Source: Terriglobus roseus DSM 18391 (GTDB taxonomy: Bacteria; Acidobacteriota; Terriglobia; Terriglobales; Acidobacteriaceae). From it: a stretch of 64,000 nt of DNA. The position numbers and the translations under genes were made by a program. Each line of letters starts with the position of its first letter. The stretch's first letter is position 1. Below the pieces are notes generated by a model. The model was not told where the DNA came from. It saw nothing but the letters and a program-made list of their open reading frames with translations, and did no database searches. Shown here in pieces: positions 1 to 8,004 of the stretch. Location of the stretch: positions 2,790,001-2,854,000 of the forward strand of contig NC_018014.1 of the NCBI RefSeq assembly GCF_000265425.1, given 5' to 3'.

Positions 1-227
1 AGCGTGTGCAGGAAGATGTAATCCGCCTCCAGCATCACGTCGGCTTCCAGTTCGCCGCACCAGTAGCCATCTGCGTGCTGCTGGCCCAGCAGCCACTCCT
101 TCGCCGTTGACACGGCTGCACGCACTCTGTCCAGGCCAAGGTCAAGACGACCAAAGCGCGGCTGTGCGGGGCTCGCGGATGCGGTGGTTGCCGCTGGCGT
201 GCCCGATCTCAAGTCATTTTCCTGCAT
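1..227 (-). CDS. shc: Squalene-hopene cyclase, N-terminal part (cut by window edge)
   Basis: The reverse strand from an ATG at 227 reads 75 codons without a stop and leaves the window at base 1. After a variable stretch of about 30 residues comes the segment EWLLGQQHADGYWCGELEAD, followed by a VMLEADYIFLHT-like stretch. This is the typical start of the alpha/alpha-barrel of bacterial squalene-hopene cyclases: a QQ..DGYW repeat motif, then GELEAD and LEADYI. The family cyclises squalene to hopene for hopanoid lipids at the membrane. Only about a tenth of the expected 650-700 residues is present, so the catalytic DxDD motif is outside the window. It lies downstream of ispH on the same strand, so isoprenoid precursor supply and hopanoid cyclisation may be co-located here. 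Confidence 0.82.
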   Translation of the reverse strand, partial: MQENDLRSGTPAATTASASPAQPRFGRLDLGLDRVRAAVSTAKEWLLGQQHADGYWCGELEADVMLEADYIFLHT

Positions 228-344
228 TCTGATTAGACGAATCCTTCGGCAGATGCGGTGCAGCCTGCGAACCTTCGTGGATGCTGCAAATACGGCGTAA
301 AACGCAATTGATACCGCGTTTCGGTAGCAAATGCCAGAGAAATA

Positions 345-1364
345 CTAAGCGCGAACAGTCTGCGCTCCCGGCGCGGATGCGATGGCCTGCACGATCTCAG
401 GCGGAAGGCCGAAACGGACGTTCTCCGGCATCACCTCAACCTCATCGACATCACCATATCCCTTGCCTTGCAGATAGGCCACAACTTCCTGCACCAAGAC
501 CTCAGGCGCAGACGCACCGGCCGTGATCGCCACGCGCCCTCTGCCCTCCAGCCACTCGGGCTGGATGTCCTTGGCGCTGTCGATCAGGTAGGACGTGGTC
601 CCGATATTCATCGAGACCTCAACCAGGCGGTTCGAGTTGGAACTGTTCCGCGATCCGACGACGAGAACCAGATCGGCACCATGCGCCACATTCTTAACGG
701 CAGTCTGGCGGTTCTCGGTGGCGTAGCAGATGTCCTGCGCATGCGGTCCCACGATCTTCGGGAACTTCTTCTTCAGCGCCTCGATCATGTACTTCGCTTC
801 GTCCAGCGACAACGTGGTCTGCGTGAGATACGCAACGCGTTCTGGATCGGGCACGACAAGCTGATCAACCTCTTCAACGGTTGAAACCACCTGGGTCACA
901 TCCGGAGCCTCGCCCTGCGTGCCCTCGACTTCTTCGTGATCGCGATGTCCGACCAGCACCAGCGAGTAGCCCTGCTTGGCAAACTTGATCGCCTCGACGT
1001 GCACCTTGGTAACAAGTGGGCAGGTCGCGTCGATCACTTTAAGTCCGCGTTCCTTCGCGCGCTCACGAACAGCCGGCGAGACGCCGTGCGCGGAATAGAT
1101 CACGCGCTTGCCCTCAGGCACCTCGTCCAGTTCGTTGACGAAGATCGCCCCCTTCTGGCGCAGGTCATCGACCACGTAGCTGTTGTGCACGATCTCTTTG
1201 CGCACGTAGATCGGCGCGCCGAAGGTGTCCAGCGCAATCTTGACGATGTCGACCGCGCGCACTACACCGGCGCAGAAACCACGGGGCTTCAGCAGCAGAA
1301 CGCGCTTCTGTTTTGCGCTGTCATTTTCGGCGGAGATGGGCGGGTCGAGGGTAAGGGTGCTCAC
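345..1364 (-). CDS. ispH: 4-hydroxy-3-methylbut-2-enyl diphosphate reductase
   Basis: This is the last enzyme of the MEP isoprenoid pathway; it reduces HMBPP to IPP and DMAPP with a [4Fe-4S] cluster. The three cluster cysteines are visible in KPRGFCAGVV, VIDATCPLVTKVH and DICYATENRQ, and the substrate-binding TQTTLS segment is present. The frame stays open upstream to 1619, but IspH proteins are about 310-340 residues long. Residues before the segment STLTLDPP look non-coding and overlap a small metallothionein-like gene in another frame. I therefore place the start at the GTG at 1364 (339 aa); an ATG at 1430 is the alternative. There is no clear Shine-Dalgarno before the GTG, but a TATACT hexamer ends 6 nt before it. 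Confidence 0.93.
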   Translation of the reverse strand: MSTLTLDPPISAENDSAKQKRVLLLKPRGFCAGVVRAVDIVKIALDTFGAPIYVRKEIVHNSYVVDDLRQKGAIFVNELDEVPEGKRVIYSAHGVSPAVRERAKERGLKVIDATCPLVTKVHVEAIKFAKQGYSLVLVGHRDHEEVEGTQGEAPDVTQVVSTVEEVDQLVVPDPERVAYLTQTTLSLDEAKYMIEALKKKFPKIVGPHAQDICYATENRQTAVKNVAHGADLVLVVGSRNSSNSNRLVEVSMNIGTTSYLIDSAKDIQPEWLEGRGRVAITAGASAPEVLVQEVVAYLQGKGYGDVDEVEVMPENVRFGLPPEIVQAIASAPGAQTVRA

Positions 1365-1370
1365 CTTGAA

Positions 1371-1376
1371 AGTATA
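1371..1376 (-). promoter_or_regulatory. Putative -10 element of ispH
   Basis: On the minus strand the hexamer TATACT ends six bases before the GTG chosen for ispH. Transcription would then start at or next to the start codon, giving a leaderless mRNA. No good -35 hexamer is seen at 16-18 bp, so this is tentative. Confidence 0.3.
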
Positions 1377-1483
1377 CCGCGAAGTAAACAGCGAGTGGTC
1401 CGAATTGAACCGTCGCTGGTGCAAAGGCATGAAACTCTTGAGCGCGGCGGTGACGCAATATGGCGCACGCACCCAAGGCAGAC

Positions 1484-1639
1484 CTAGAGATGTCCGCCGC
1501 AGCCCGTGTGAGTGCAATGACAACTCAGCGTGTTCGGGGCGGCGGCAGCCGCGTCCTTGCACAGATCCGAGCAGAATTTGCCTTCCGTAACCGTACAGGT
1601 GCAAGGCAGATGGGCGCATTTCTTTGGATCGTGAGACAT
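1484..1639 (-). CDS. Small metallothionein-like Cys-rich protein (51 aa)
   Basis: This 51-residue gene has nine Cys and five His. It begins MSHDPKKCAHLPCTCTV, continues through KFCSDLCKD, and ends SCHCTHTGCGGHL. The spacing resembles the SmtA-type prokaryotic metallothioneins, which bind zinc or copper through CxxxxCxC, YCSxxC and CxCxHxGC clusters; here the aromatic before CS is Phe. A strong GGAGG lies 6 nt before the ATG, and a TATACT hexamer lies about 30 nt upstream of the start, both supporting expression. The gene is followed on the same strand by ispH after about 120 bp. The likely role is cytosolic metal buffering or sequestration. The family assignment rests on Cys pattern only. Confidence 0.72.
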   Translation of the reverse strand: MSHDPKKCAHLPCTCTVTEGKFCSDLCKDAAAAAPNTLSCHCTHTGCGGHL

Positions 1640-1669
1640 TTGGGGCCTCCGCTTGACTTACTGGCAGGA

Positions 1670-1675
1670 AGTATA
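1670..1675 (-). promoter_or_regulatory. Putative -10 element of the metallothionein-like gene
   Basis: The minus strand carries TATACT about 30 bp upstream of the ATG at 1639, leaving room for a short leader with the GGAGG ribosome site. The -35 region is weak. Confidence 0.3.
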
Positions 1676-1700
1676 GACCTCGCCCAGTCCTAAGCAGCGA

Positions 1701-3473
1701 CTATTTACTAGCCTTCAACATCTGCTCAGCGTGACGCAAACTCGTCTCCGTCACGGTGGCGCCACTGATCATGCGCGCTATCTCGCTCGTCCGCTCCTCT
1801 TCCTTCATCTGCCGGATCTGGGTGCGGGTACGGCCGTCACGCTCAGACTTCTCGACAAGGAAATGCTGATTCGCAAATGCAGCGATCTGCGGGAGATGCG
1901 TGACGCACAGAACCTGTTGATGGCTCGCGAGCGCCTTCAGCTTCTGCCCGACAGCCTCTGCCGCCCTCCCGCCGATACCGATATCGATTTCATCGAAGAC
2001 CAGCGTGCGCGGCAGCGGGATCCGGCGGCGCGTACGGTCTGCTCCGCCCTCTTCAACCGAAACTTTCAGCGCCAGCATCACGCGGCTCATCTCGCCACCG
2101 CTCGCAATCTCTTCCAGCGGCTTCAGGGGTTCGCCGGCATTCGTCGCGATCAGGCATTCCACGTGGTCCCAGCCCACTGCAGTCCAGAAGCTCTGCTCCT
2201 TCTGCGGAGCAACCTCGACACGGAACTGCACCTTCATCGCAAGGTCATTAATCTGCTGCTCCGCGAGCTTTTCCAGGCTGCGGGCAGCCGTGGTCCGCGT
2301 CTCTGTCAGGTCGCTGGCGACGCACGTATAGATATGTTCCATCTCTGCAAGGGTCTGCTTCGCTTCCGCGATCAGGACATCGCGATTCTCGATCTCCTGA
2401 AGCTTGGTGGTCACATCCTCGCCATAGGCGATGACCTCGGCCAGGGTGCGGCCATACTTACGCTTCAGACGATCCAGCGCGGCCAGCCGATCCTCAATCG
2501 CCGACAGGCGTTCGGGCGAGGCATTGATGTTCTCTGCGTAATGACGGGAGGTCGCGCTGATGTCCGCCACAGTCGCACGAGCGTTGGCGATCTGCGTCGC
2601 TGCTTCGGTAAAGCTGCTGTCAAAGCGCGCAAGCTCTTCCAGATGCTTCTGCGCAGCGGCCAGCGTGCTCTCGGCAGAACCTTCGTTCTCGTACAAAACC
2701 TCGTGTGCGCTCATGGAAGCCGTGTAGAGCTTTTCAGCGTTCGCCAGGACACGCTTCTCGCTCTCGAGCTGCTCGTCTTCTTCCGCGGAGAGGATCTCTG
2801 CCTCGGCGATCTCGGTGCGTTGGAAGCTCCAAAGGTCGGCGTTACGGAGCCGCTCCTGCTCTTCTCCACTGAGACGATTCAGTTCTTCCATAGCCTCGCG
2901 CCACATGGTGTATGCAGTGCGGATATTTTCGCCTGCCCGCGCGGGATCAAGGCCCTTGCGCGTCATCAAACGGGTCCGTAATTCGCCCGACAACTCACGG
3001 CCCGGCAGCAGCGCCGTCTGGATGCCGGCATAACGGTCCAGCAGGCCACGCTGCTGCGTTTGATCAAAGGAATTCGTGGTTTCGGACTGGGCATGCACCA
3101 GCGCAAGTTCCGGTGCCAACTGCCGCAAAACACCAACCGTCGCAGGCTGATTGTTCAGAAAGACACGGCCCTTACCGCTGATATTGACCTCGCGGCGCAA
3201 TAGGATCTCCGTGCCTTCAACATCGATACCGTTGGCCTCAAGGATCGCCTCAGCACCCGGCGTCGCTTCAAAGACGCAGGAAACCACGGCTTTTTCTGCA
3301 CCATGCCGCACCACATCACTGGCAGCGCGACCGCCCATCAGCAGCGCGAGCGCGTCGACAAGGATCGATTTACCCGCGCCCGTCTCACCCGTAAGAAGGT
3401 TCAGGCCAGCACCAAAGGTTGCGACGGCGTGGTCGATGACGGCGTAGTTTTCGGCTCGAAGCTCCAACAGCAT
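1701..3473 (-). CDS. recN: DNA repair protein RecN
   Basis: This is an SMC-like ATPase that acts in double-strand-break repair with RecA. The Walker A motif GETGAGKS is at about residues 30-37, within the typical RecN start (ELRAENYAVID, then a GLNLLTGETGAGKS-type stretch). The middle, about residues 160-400, is a long charged alpha-helical region of coiled-coil character. The C-terminal half has the signature ASGGEMSRVMLAL and the Walker B segment LVFDEIDIGIGGRAA, then QQVLCVTHLPQIAAFA. At 590 residues it is slightly longer than the usual 550-570. The start ATG at 3473 is preceded by AGGG. It is divergent from the Tol-Pal operon, with about 175 bp between. Confidence 0.96.
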   Translation of the reverse strand: MLLELRAENYAVIDHAVATFGAGLNLLTGETGAGKSILVDALALLMGGRAASDVVRHGAEKAVVSCVFEATPGAEAILEANGIDVEGTEILLRREVNISGKGRVFLNNQPATVGVLRQLAPELALVHAQSETTNSFDQTQQRGLLDRYAGIQTALLPGRELSGELRTRLMTRKGLDPARAGENIRTAYTMWREAMEELNRLSGEEQERLRNADLWSFQRTEIAEAEILSAEEDEQLESEKRVLANAEKLYTASMSAHEVLYENEGSAESTLAAAQKHLEELARFDSSFTEAATQIANARATVADISATSRHYAENINASPERLSAIEDRLAALDRLKRKYGRTLAEVIAYGEDVTTKLQEIENRDVLIAEAKQTLAEMEHIYTCVASDLTETRTTAARSLEKLAEQQINDLAMKVQFRVEVAPQKEQSFWTAVGWDHVECLIATNAGEPLKPLEEIASGGEMSRVMLALKVSVEEGGADRTRRRIPLPRTLVFDEIDIGIGGRAAEAVGQKLKALASHQQVLCVTHLPQIAAFANQHFLVEKSERDGRTRTQIRQMKEEERTSEIARMISGATVTETSLRHAEQMLKASK

Positions 3474-3648
3474 TTTCGCCCTACCTTCGCGCAGAGAATA
3501 GCATGGAGCACCACAGGAAAGGTGCGGTTTTGCCGGAACAGCATTGTCAAAATAAGTACACGGCCACTCGCCCGGATCTCGTGGCCGGAATCTTCGGAGG
3601 TACGTAGATCAACCCCATTCGCCGCGAGCCGCTACACTTTCACAAGGT

Positions 3649-4434
3649 ATGGCTATTCTCCTCGCGCTCCTGTTGCAAGACGATGTTCCTGTCTCCGCCG
3701 CCACCGCGCCACCCGCTGCGGCCAACTCCTCTGCCTTAATGGAGATGCTGCACAACAGCGGCCCCGTCGCTCTTGCGGTGTTGCTCTTGCTGCTGGCGAT
3801 GTCGATCTTTTCGTGGACGATTATTCTGACGAAAGCCGGCGCCTTCCGCCGTGCCCGCGCGAAGAGCCAGGCCTTTCTACGTGCCTTTCGCAAGTCGACG
3901 CGACTCAGCGAGATCGCAACGGTGTCGGACAGTTACAAACCATCACCTCTAGTTTCTGTCTTCACGGAAATCGTCGATGAGTACCAGCGCCAAACGGGCG
4001 GTCGTGGCCTTCCGCGCAACCCCATCACGATTGAGCGCGCCGCGCAGATTGCCTCCAGCGAAGCACTCTCCGAGCTGGAGACCCAGTTGACATGGCTCGC
4101 GACCATTGCTGCCGTCGCGCCATTCATCGGACTGCTCGGCACCGTGATGGGTATCGTCGATGCATTCCACGGCCTCGGCACGCAGGGCGCCGCGACTCTC
4201 CGCGCCGTCGCGCCCGGCATCAGTGAAGCGCTGATCACAACCGCGGCCGGCCTTGTCGTCGCAATCCCCGCCGTCGTCGGGTACAACCAGCTCTCGGCCA
4301 GCACCAAGGAATTTGCCGCCCGCATGGACGACTTCAGCCGTGAACTGCTGAACGCACTCGAGAATGCAGCAGCAGGTGCGCCGCAGCCGCCACCCGCTGA
4401 AGACCCGCGCCGTCGCGCCATGCAGACCAACTAA
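3649..4434 (+). CDS. tolQ: TolQ/ExbB-type proton channel subunit
   Basis: This is the first gene of a six-gene Tol-Pal operon. The MotA/TolQ/ExbB proton-channel family energises outer-membrane processes with the proton motive force. Three membrane segments are visible: GPVALAVLLLLLAMSIFSW near residues 38-58, a second around LATIAAVAPFIGLLGTVMGI (about 150-170), and a third around GISEALITTAAGLVVAIPAV (about 192-212). The long cytoplasmic loop between the first and second is typical. The two C-terminal helices carry the conserved TxxGLLGTVxG and ISEALxTTAxGL motifs. The ribosome site before the ATG is weak (AAGG immediately upstream), so the exact start is less certain. tolR follows after 20 bp. 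Confidence 0.93.
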   Translation: MAILLALLLQDDVPVSAATAPPAAANSSALMEMLHNSGPVALAVLLLLLAMSIFSWTIILTKAGAFRRARAKSQAFLRAFRKSTRLSEIATVSDSYKPSPLVSVFTEIVDEYQRQTGGRGLPRNPITIERAAQIASSEALSELETQLTWLATIAAVAPFIGLLGTVMGIVDAFHGLGTQGAATLRAVAPGISEALITTAAGLVVAIPAVVGYNQLSASTKEFAARMDDFSRELLNALENAAAGAPQPPPAEDPRRRAMQTN

Positions 4435-4454
4435 GCCCTTAGGAGATCGACACC

Positions 4455-4859
4455 ATGGCCTTCTCCACTCGACGGACGCAGTCCTCGCTCGCTGAGATCA
4501 ACATCACGCCGCTGGTCGACGTGGTCCTCGTTCTGCTGCTCATCTTCATGCTGACCGCACCTGTGCTGCAGTCGGGCATCGAGGTCGCAGTGCCTCAGAC
4601 GCGTACCGTAAATCAGCTCACGGAAGAGCGCACGGTTGTCTCCATCGACCACGAGCGACGCGTTTATCTGCAGGACAAGCCGGTCAACATCGCCGAACTG
4701 CCCAGGCTGCTCCGTTCCAAGGGTGATCCGTCCAAGAAGGTGATCTACCTGCGGGCAGATCAGAAGGTTCCCTTCGGCGCCTTTGCCTCTGTGATGGACG
4801 CCGTGAAGCAGGCGGGCATCACCAACATCAGCATCGTCACCAGGCCCTTCGAGAAGTAA
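4455..4859 (+). CDS. tolR: TolR/ExbD-type biopolymer transport protein
   Basis: This 134-residue protein has a single N-terminal membrane helix containing the family motif NITPLVDVVLVLLLIFM. Its Asp is the proton-relay residue of ExbD/TolR proteins. A periplasmic domain follows (about residues 40-134), ending in the conserved pattern VPFGAFASVMDAVKQAGI. It works with TolQ as the stator/energiser and contacts the TolA-like protein encoded next. AGGAG upstream supports the ATG at 4455. Only 3 bp separate its stop from the next start, which indicates translational coupling. Confidence 0.94.
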   Translation: MAFSTRRTQSSLAEINITPLVDVVLVLLLIFMLTAPVLQSGIEVAVPQTRTVNQLTEERTVVSIDHERRVYLQDKPVNIAELPRLLRSKGDPSKKVIYLRADQKVPFGAFASVMDAVKQAGITNISIVTRPFEK

Positions 4860-4862
4860 GCA

Positions 4863-5663
4863 ATGCCGGCAGTGCAGGAGCCAACCCGAACCGGTCGCAC
4901 CACGAAGCAGAACTTCGTGGTCGCGCTGGCGCTGCATGGAATCATCATCGGCGGCATCATCGGCTCGGCCTACGTCTTCCATAAGACTGGTGATGCCTGG
5001 GGCGACAAGGCTGATGTCACGGGTGCCGTGCAAGCGACCATGGTCAGCTCTGTACCGCTGCCGCCCAAGGTGCAGCCGACCACCGACAACGTGCTGGCCT
5101 CAGAATCCCCGAGCCCTGTGCCGCCTCCTCCAAAGGCCGCTGCGGAGCCTCCGCCAAAGCCGACCGACATCCCCATCGTCGTGAAGCAGCCGGACAAGAA
5201 GCAGCCTCCCAAGACCGCGGAAGCACCTTCGCCAAAGCCACCGGAGCACCCGCAACCGGCAAAGCCGCAGCCTGATAAGGCCGCCACAGGCGAGACGGCC
5301 GGCCTGCGAGTCGCCATGACTGCCGTTGAGAATCGCGCAGGTACCTCGTCTACGAACGTTGCGGACTCGGCCTTCGGCCAGCGCTATGCATATTATGTGC
5401 GCGCACTGACGCAGAAAGTCGCGCAGCAGTGGTTTACGCAAACGCTGGACAGCGGTGCCCCCGGGCACCGCGTCTACATCAGTTTCCGCGTCGAGCGAGA
5501 CGGCACGCCATCGCAAATCCAGATTGCCAAGCCGAGCGGAGATGCCACCCTGGACGCGAGCGCTCTGCGTGCTTTGCAGCGCATCGACACCTTTGGCCCG
5601 CTACCCGATGGATATAACGGCCAGTACATCAACGTTCAGTATTATTTCGATCCCAAGCAGTAG
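4863..5663 (+). CDS. tolA: TolA/TonB-like periplasm-spanning protein
   Basis: The 266-residue protein has one membrane anchor near residues 18-40 (FVVALALHGIIIGGIIGSAY). A long Pro/Lys-rich linker (about 65-145, with repeated PPPPKAA, PPKPTD and KPQPDK type segments) would span the periplasm. A C-terminal TonB/TolA-type domain (about 175-266) has the core VYISFRVERDGTPSQIQIAKPSGD and ALRALQRI motifs. Its position between tolR and tolB argues for the TolA role in Tol-Pal. TolA and TonB C-domains are hard to tell apart by eye, so it might also energise TonB-dependent receptors, of which this genome has several. The operon position is the main reason for the name. Confidence 0.85.
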   Translation: MPAVQEPTRTGRTTKQNFVVALALHGIIIGGIIGSAYVFHKTGDAWGDKADVTGAVQATMVSSVPLPPKVQPTTDNVLASESPSPVPPPPKAAAEPPPKPTDIPIVVKQPDKKQPPKTAEAPSPKPPEHPQPAKPQPDKAATGETAGLRVAMTAVENRAGTSSTNVADSAFGQRYAYYVRALTQKVAQQWFTQTLDSGAPGHRVYISFRVERDGTPSQIQIAKPSGDATLDASALRALQRIDTFGPLPDGYNGQYINVQYYFDPKQ

Positions 5664-5740
5664 ATAGTGCGCGATTTACCGTACCCAATCTGGCACCTGT
5701 ACCAGCCGATAGGAAACGCGTGCGTCTACCATAGAGAACG

Positions 5741-7078
5741 ATGACGATCCGCATACAGCAATCTCTTCGTCGCGCGCTTCTGTCGCTTGCCTTGGCCGGC
5801 TGCATTGCCCCGCAACTGCACGCGCAGGACAACGTATTTACTGGGACCAACACCGGAGCCGACCGCGTCCGCATCGCCGCCGCTGACTTTCGCGGAGGAA
5901 CGCCTGACGCCGCAGCTCTGAAGCGTACCTTCGATACCGTTCTCTACAGCGACCTTGGCAACGCCGGCGTCTTCGATCTTGTTTCGAAGAGCATGCAGCC
6001 GCAGGCGACTCCCGGCGCACCTGCCGAGATTCGTCTCGCTGACTGGGGTGGTGGCACAACCAACGCCGCCTTCGTCGCCTTCGGTTCCTTCAGCATCAAC
6101 GCAGGCCGCGCCGTCGTGAGCGCCTATGTCGACGACACGCACAACGCGCAATTCCCACAGGTGCTCGGCAAGCAGTACACCGAAGCCGCGGACGAGAACG
6201 GCGCGCGTACCATCGCTCACAAGCTGGCTGACGAGATCATCCTCCGCCTTGGTGGCGGCATTCCCGGCATCGCCGAAAGCAAGATCTACTATGTGCATGC
6301 AGGTGGCGGCAGCAAAGAGATCTGGGCCATGGATTACGACGGTGCGAACGCGCACGCCGTGACGAACCTGGGAACAATCTCTATCTCGCCCCGCGTCTCT
6401 CCGGACAACTCGCGCGTAGCCTTTTCTTCGCTGGGCAAGTACGGTTTTCAGATCCGAGTTTTCTCGCTCCTGCTGAACCGCATGGTGTCCTTCCCGGACA
6501 GCAGCGGCACGAACCTGTCGCCGGCCTGGTCTGCCAACGGTCAACTGGCTTACTCTTCCTCACGCTCAGGCGATCCGGAGATTTACGTCTCTGACGGCAG
6601 CGGAAACAGCGCGCGGCGCATCACGAACTCGCGTGGTCCGGACGTTTCGCCCACTTGGAATCCGAAGACTGGATCGCAACTCGCGTGGATAAGCGGTCGC
6701 ACCGGCTTGCCGCAGGTCTATATCATGGACACGGATGGCGCCGGCGTTCAACGCATGACGGACACTGGCTATGCAACATCCGTCTCATGGTCGCCTAACG
6801 GCCAGTTCCTCGCCTTTGCATGGGACCGGAAGTACGGTCCAGGTGCGCCAGGCGGTCAGGATATTTACCTGATGGACGTGGCCAGCAAGAAGTGGATTCA
6901 GTTGACCAACGGCATCGGTCGCTGCGACTTCCCGTCGTGGTCTCCGGACGGCCGCCATATCGTCTTCGCAGTCGGTTCTGGCGCGCGTGCCGAGGTCTGG
7001 ACGATGCTCGCCGACGGCACCGGAAAACATAAACTCGCAGGGACCGGCAGTGACATGCCAAACTGGAGCTTCCGGTAA
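5741..7078 (+). CDS. tolB: Tol-Pal system beta-propeller protein TolB
   Basis: This is a periplasmic protein of 445 residues with an N-terminal signal sequence. The signal contains LAGC at residues 18-21 followed by a possible AQ cleavage site, so either lipid modification or normal signal-peptidase cleavage is possible. The TolB N-domain covers about 35-190. After it come five or six PD40-type blades with repeated S-P-D/N-G and W-motifs, for example SPAWSANGQLAYSS, SPTWNPKTGSQLAWIS, SVSWSPNGQFLAFAWD and FPSWSPDGRHIVFAV. TolB links the TolA complex to the Pal lipoprotein during outer-membrane constriction. It follows tolA by 77 bp and precedes pal by about 50 bp. Confidence 0.95.
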   Translation: MTIRIQQSLRRALLSLALAGCIAPQLHAQDNVFTGTNTGADRVRIAAADFRGGTPDAAALKRTFDTVLYSDLGNAGVFDLVSKSMQPQATPGAPAEIRLADWGGGTTNAAFVAFGSFSINAGRAVVSAYVDDTHNAQFPQVLGKQYTEAADENGARTIAHKLADEIILRLGGGIPGIAESKIYYVHAGGGSKEIWAMDYDGANAHAVTNLGTISISPRVSPDNSRVAFSSLGKYGFQIRVFSLLLNRMVSFPDSSGTNLSPAWSANGQLAYSSSRSGDPEIYVSDGSGNSARRITNSRGPDVSPTWNPKTGSQLAWISGRTGLPQVYIMDTDGAGVQRMTDTGYATSVSWSPNGQFLAFAWDRKYGPGAPGGQDIYLMDVASKKWIQLTNGIGRCDFPSWSPDGRHIVFAVGSGARAEVWTMLADGTGKHKLAGTGSDMPNWSFR

Positions 7079-7129
7079 CTTTTTTTTGATTACACGCAAG
7101 CGGGCGTCACCGGCCGCAAGGAGAAACGA

Positions 7130-7888
7130 ATGACACTGCACAAACTGCGGACCAATACGCTGCTCACGATCGCTGCCGCGTCCATGGTCCTGCTGTCCGG
7201 CTGCCACAAGAAGGTAAGCGCACCGCCACCCTACACGGCACCCGCTGCGGTCGATACCGCCATCGCGCCCACCGCTGTGCTCACAGCCGATCCCTCGGCG
7301 ATCGATCTCGGCCAGTCCGTCGTGCTGAACTGGCGCACCACTGGCGCAACGTCGGTGACCATCGACGGCATCGGTCCGGTCAATCTTAGCGGCACGCAGA
7401 ATGTCACGCCATCGAACTCCACCAACTTTCACCTGGTTGCGAAGGGTGATGGCGGTGTTGCGGAAGCCAACGTTCGCGTGACCGTCCGTGTCCCTGCGCC
7501 TCCGACTGCTGATCTCGGCACGCAGAATGACCTTGGCTCCGACGCCGCCTTCCATGCCGCGGTGCAGGATGTCTTCTTCGACTACGACAGCTACGACCTG
7601 CGCGCAGATGCTCAGACCAATGCAACGCAGGCTGCCAGCTACCTGTCGCAGCACCCGGCTATCAAGATCACCATCGGCGGTTACTGCGATGAGCGTGGAT
7701 CGGCCGAGTACAACCTGGCTCTGGGCGAGAACCGCGCCAATGCAGCGAAGACCGCACTGGTCAACGCCGGCATTGCGACCAACCGCATCCGAGTGATCTC
7801 GTTTGGTAAGGAAAAGCAGTTCTGCACCGAGCAGAATGAAAGCTGCTGGCAGCAGAACCGCCGCGCGCAGTTCAACATCGACCGCTAA
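7130..7888 (+). CDS. pal: Peptidoglycan-associated lipoprotein with extra N-terminal domain
   Basis: This is an outer-membrane lipoprotein of the OmpA-like family. The signal peptide ends in the lipobox LLSGC (Cys25). The OmpA domain (about residues 140-252) has the hallmarks VFFDYDSYDLRADAQ, IGGYCDERGSAEYNLALGENRA and SFGKEKQFC. These bind meso-diaminopimelate of peptidoglycan. Compared with the usual 170-180-residue Pal, it carries an additional domain of about 80-90 residues (about 45-130), which reads like a beta-sandwich (ADPSAIDLGQSVVLNWRTTG, then a VTIDGIG..NVTPSNSTNFHLVAKG pattern). A clear GGAG lies 6 nt before the ATG. It sits between tolB and cpoB in the operon. Confidence 0.94.
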   Translation: MTLHKLRTNTLLTIAAASMVLLSGCHKKVSAPPPYTAPAAVDTAIAPTAVLTADPSAIDLGQSVVLNWRTTGATSVTIDGIGPVNLSGTQNVTPSNSTNFHLVAKGDGGVAEANVRVTVRVPAPPTADLGTQNDLGSDAAFHAAVQDVFFDYDSYDLRADAQTNATQAASYLSQHPAIKITIGGYCDERGSAEYNLALGENRANAAKTALVNAGIATNRIRVISFGKEKQFCTEQNESCWQQNRRAQFNIDR

Positions 7889-8004
7889 AGACATGTCTTG
7901 TGTTCGGCTCTGACAACAGGGCCGAGCGCAGGCATCGTTCACTTTCTTAACCTTTTCCTGCGGCAAGCGCGAGCCTGCCGCAGCCTTCGTTTTGAGGGAC
8001 ATCA

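Noticed and set aside
1731..2981. 416-codon plus-strand frame opposite recN
   Set aside because: RecN motifs are on the minus strand; this frame lacks any recognisable domain.
7904..7925. Weak hairpin between pal and cpoB
   Set aside because: Only eight pairs with a wobble and no T tract; not enough to call a terminator.
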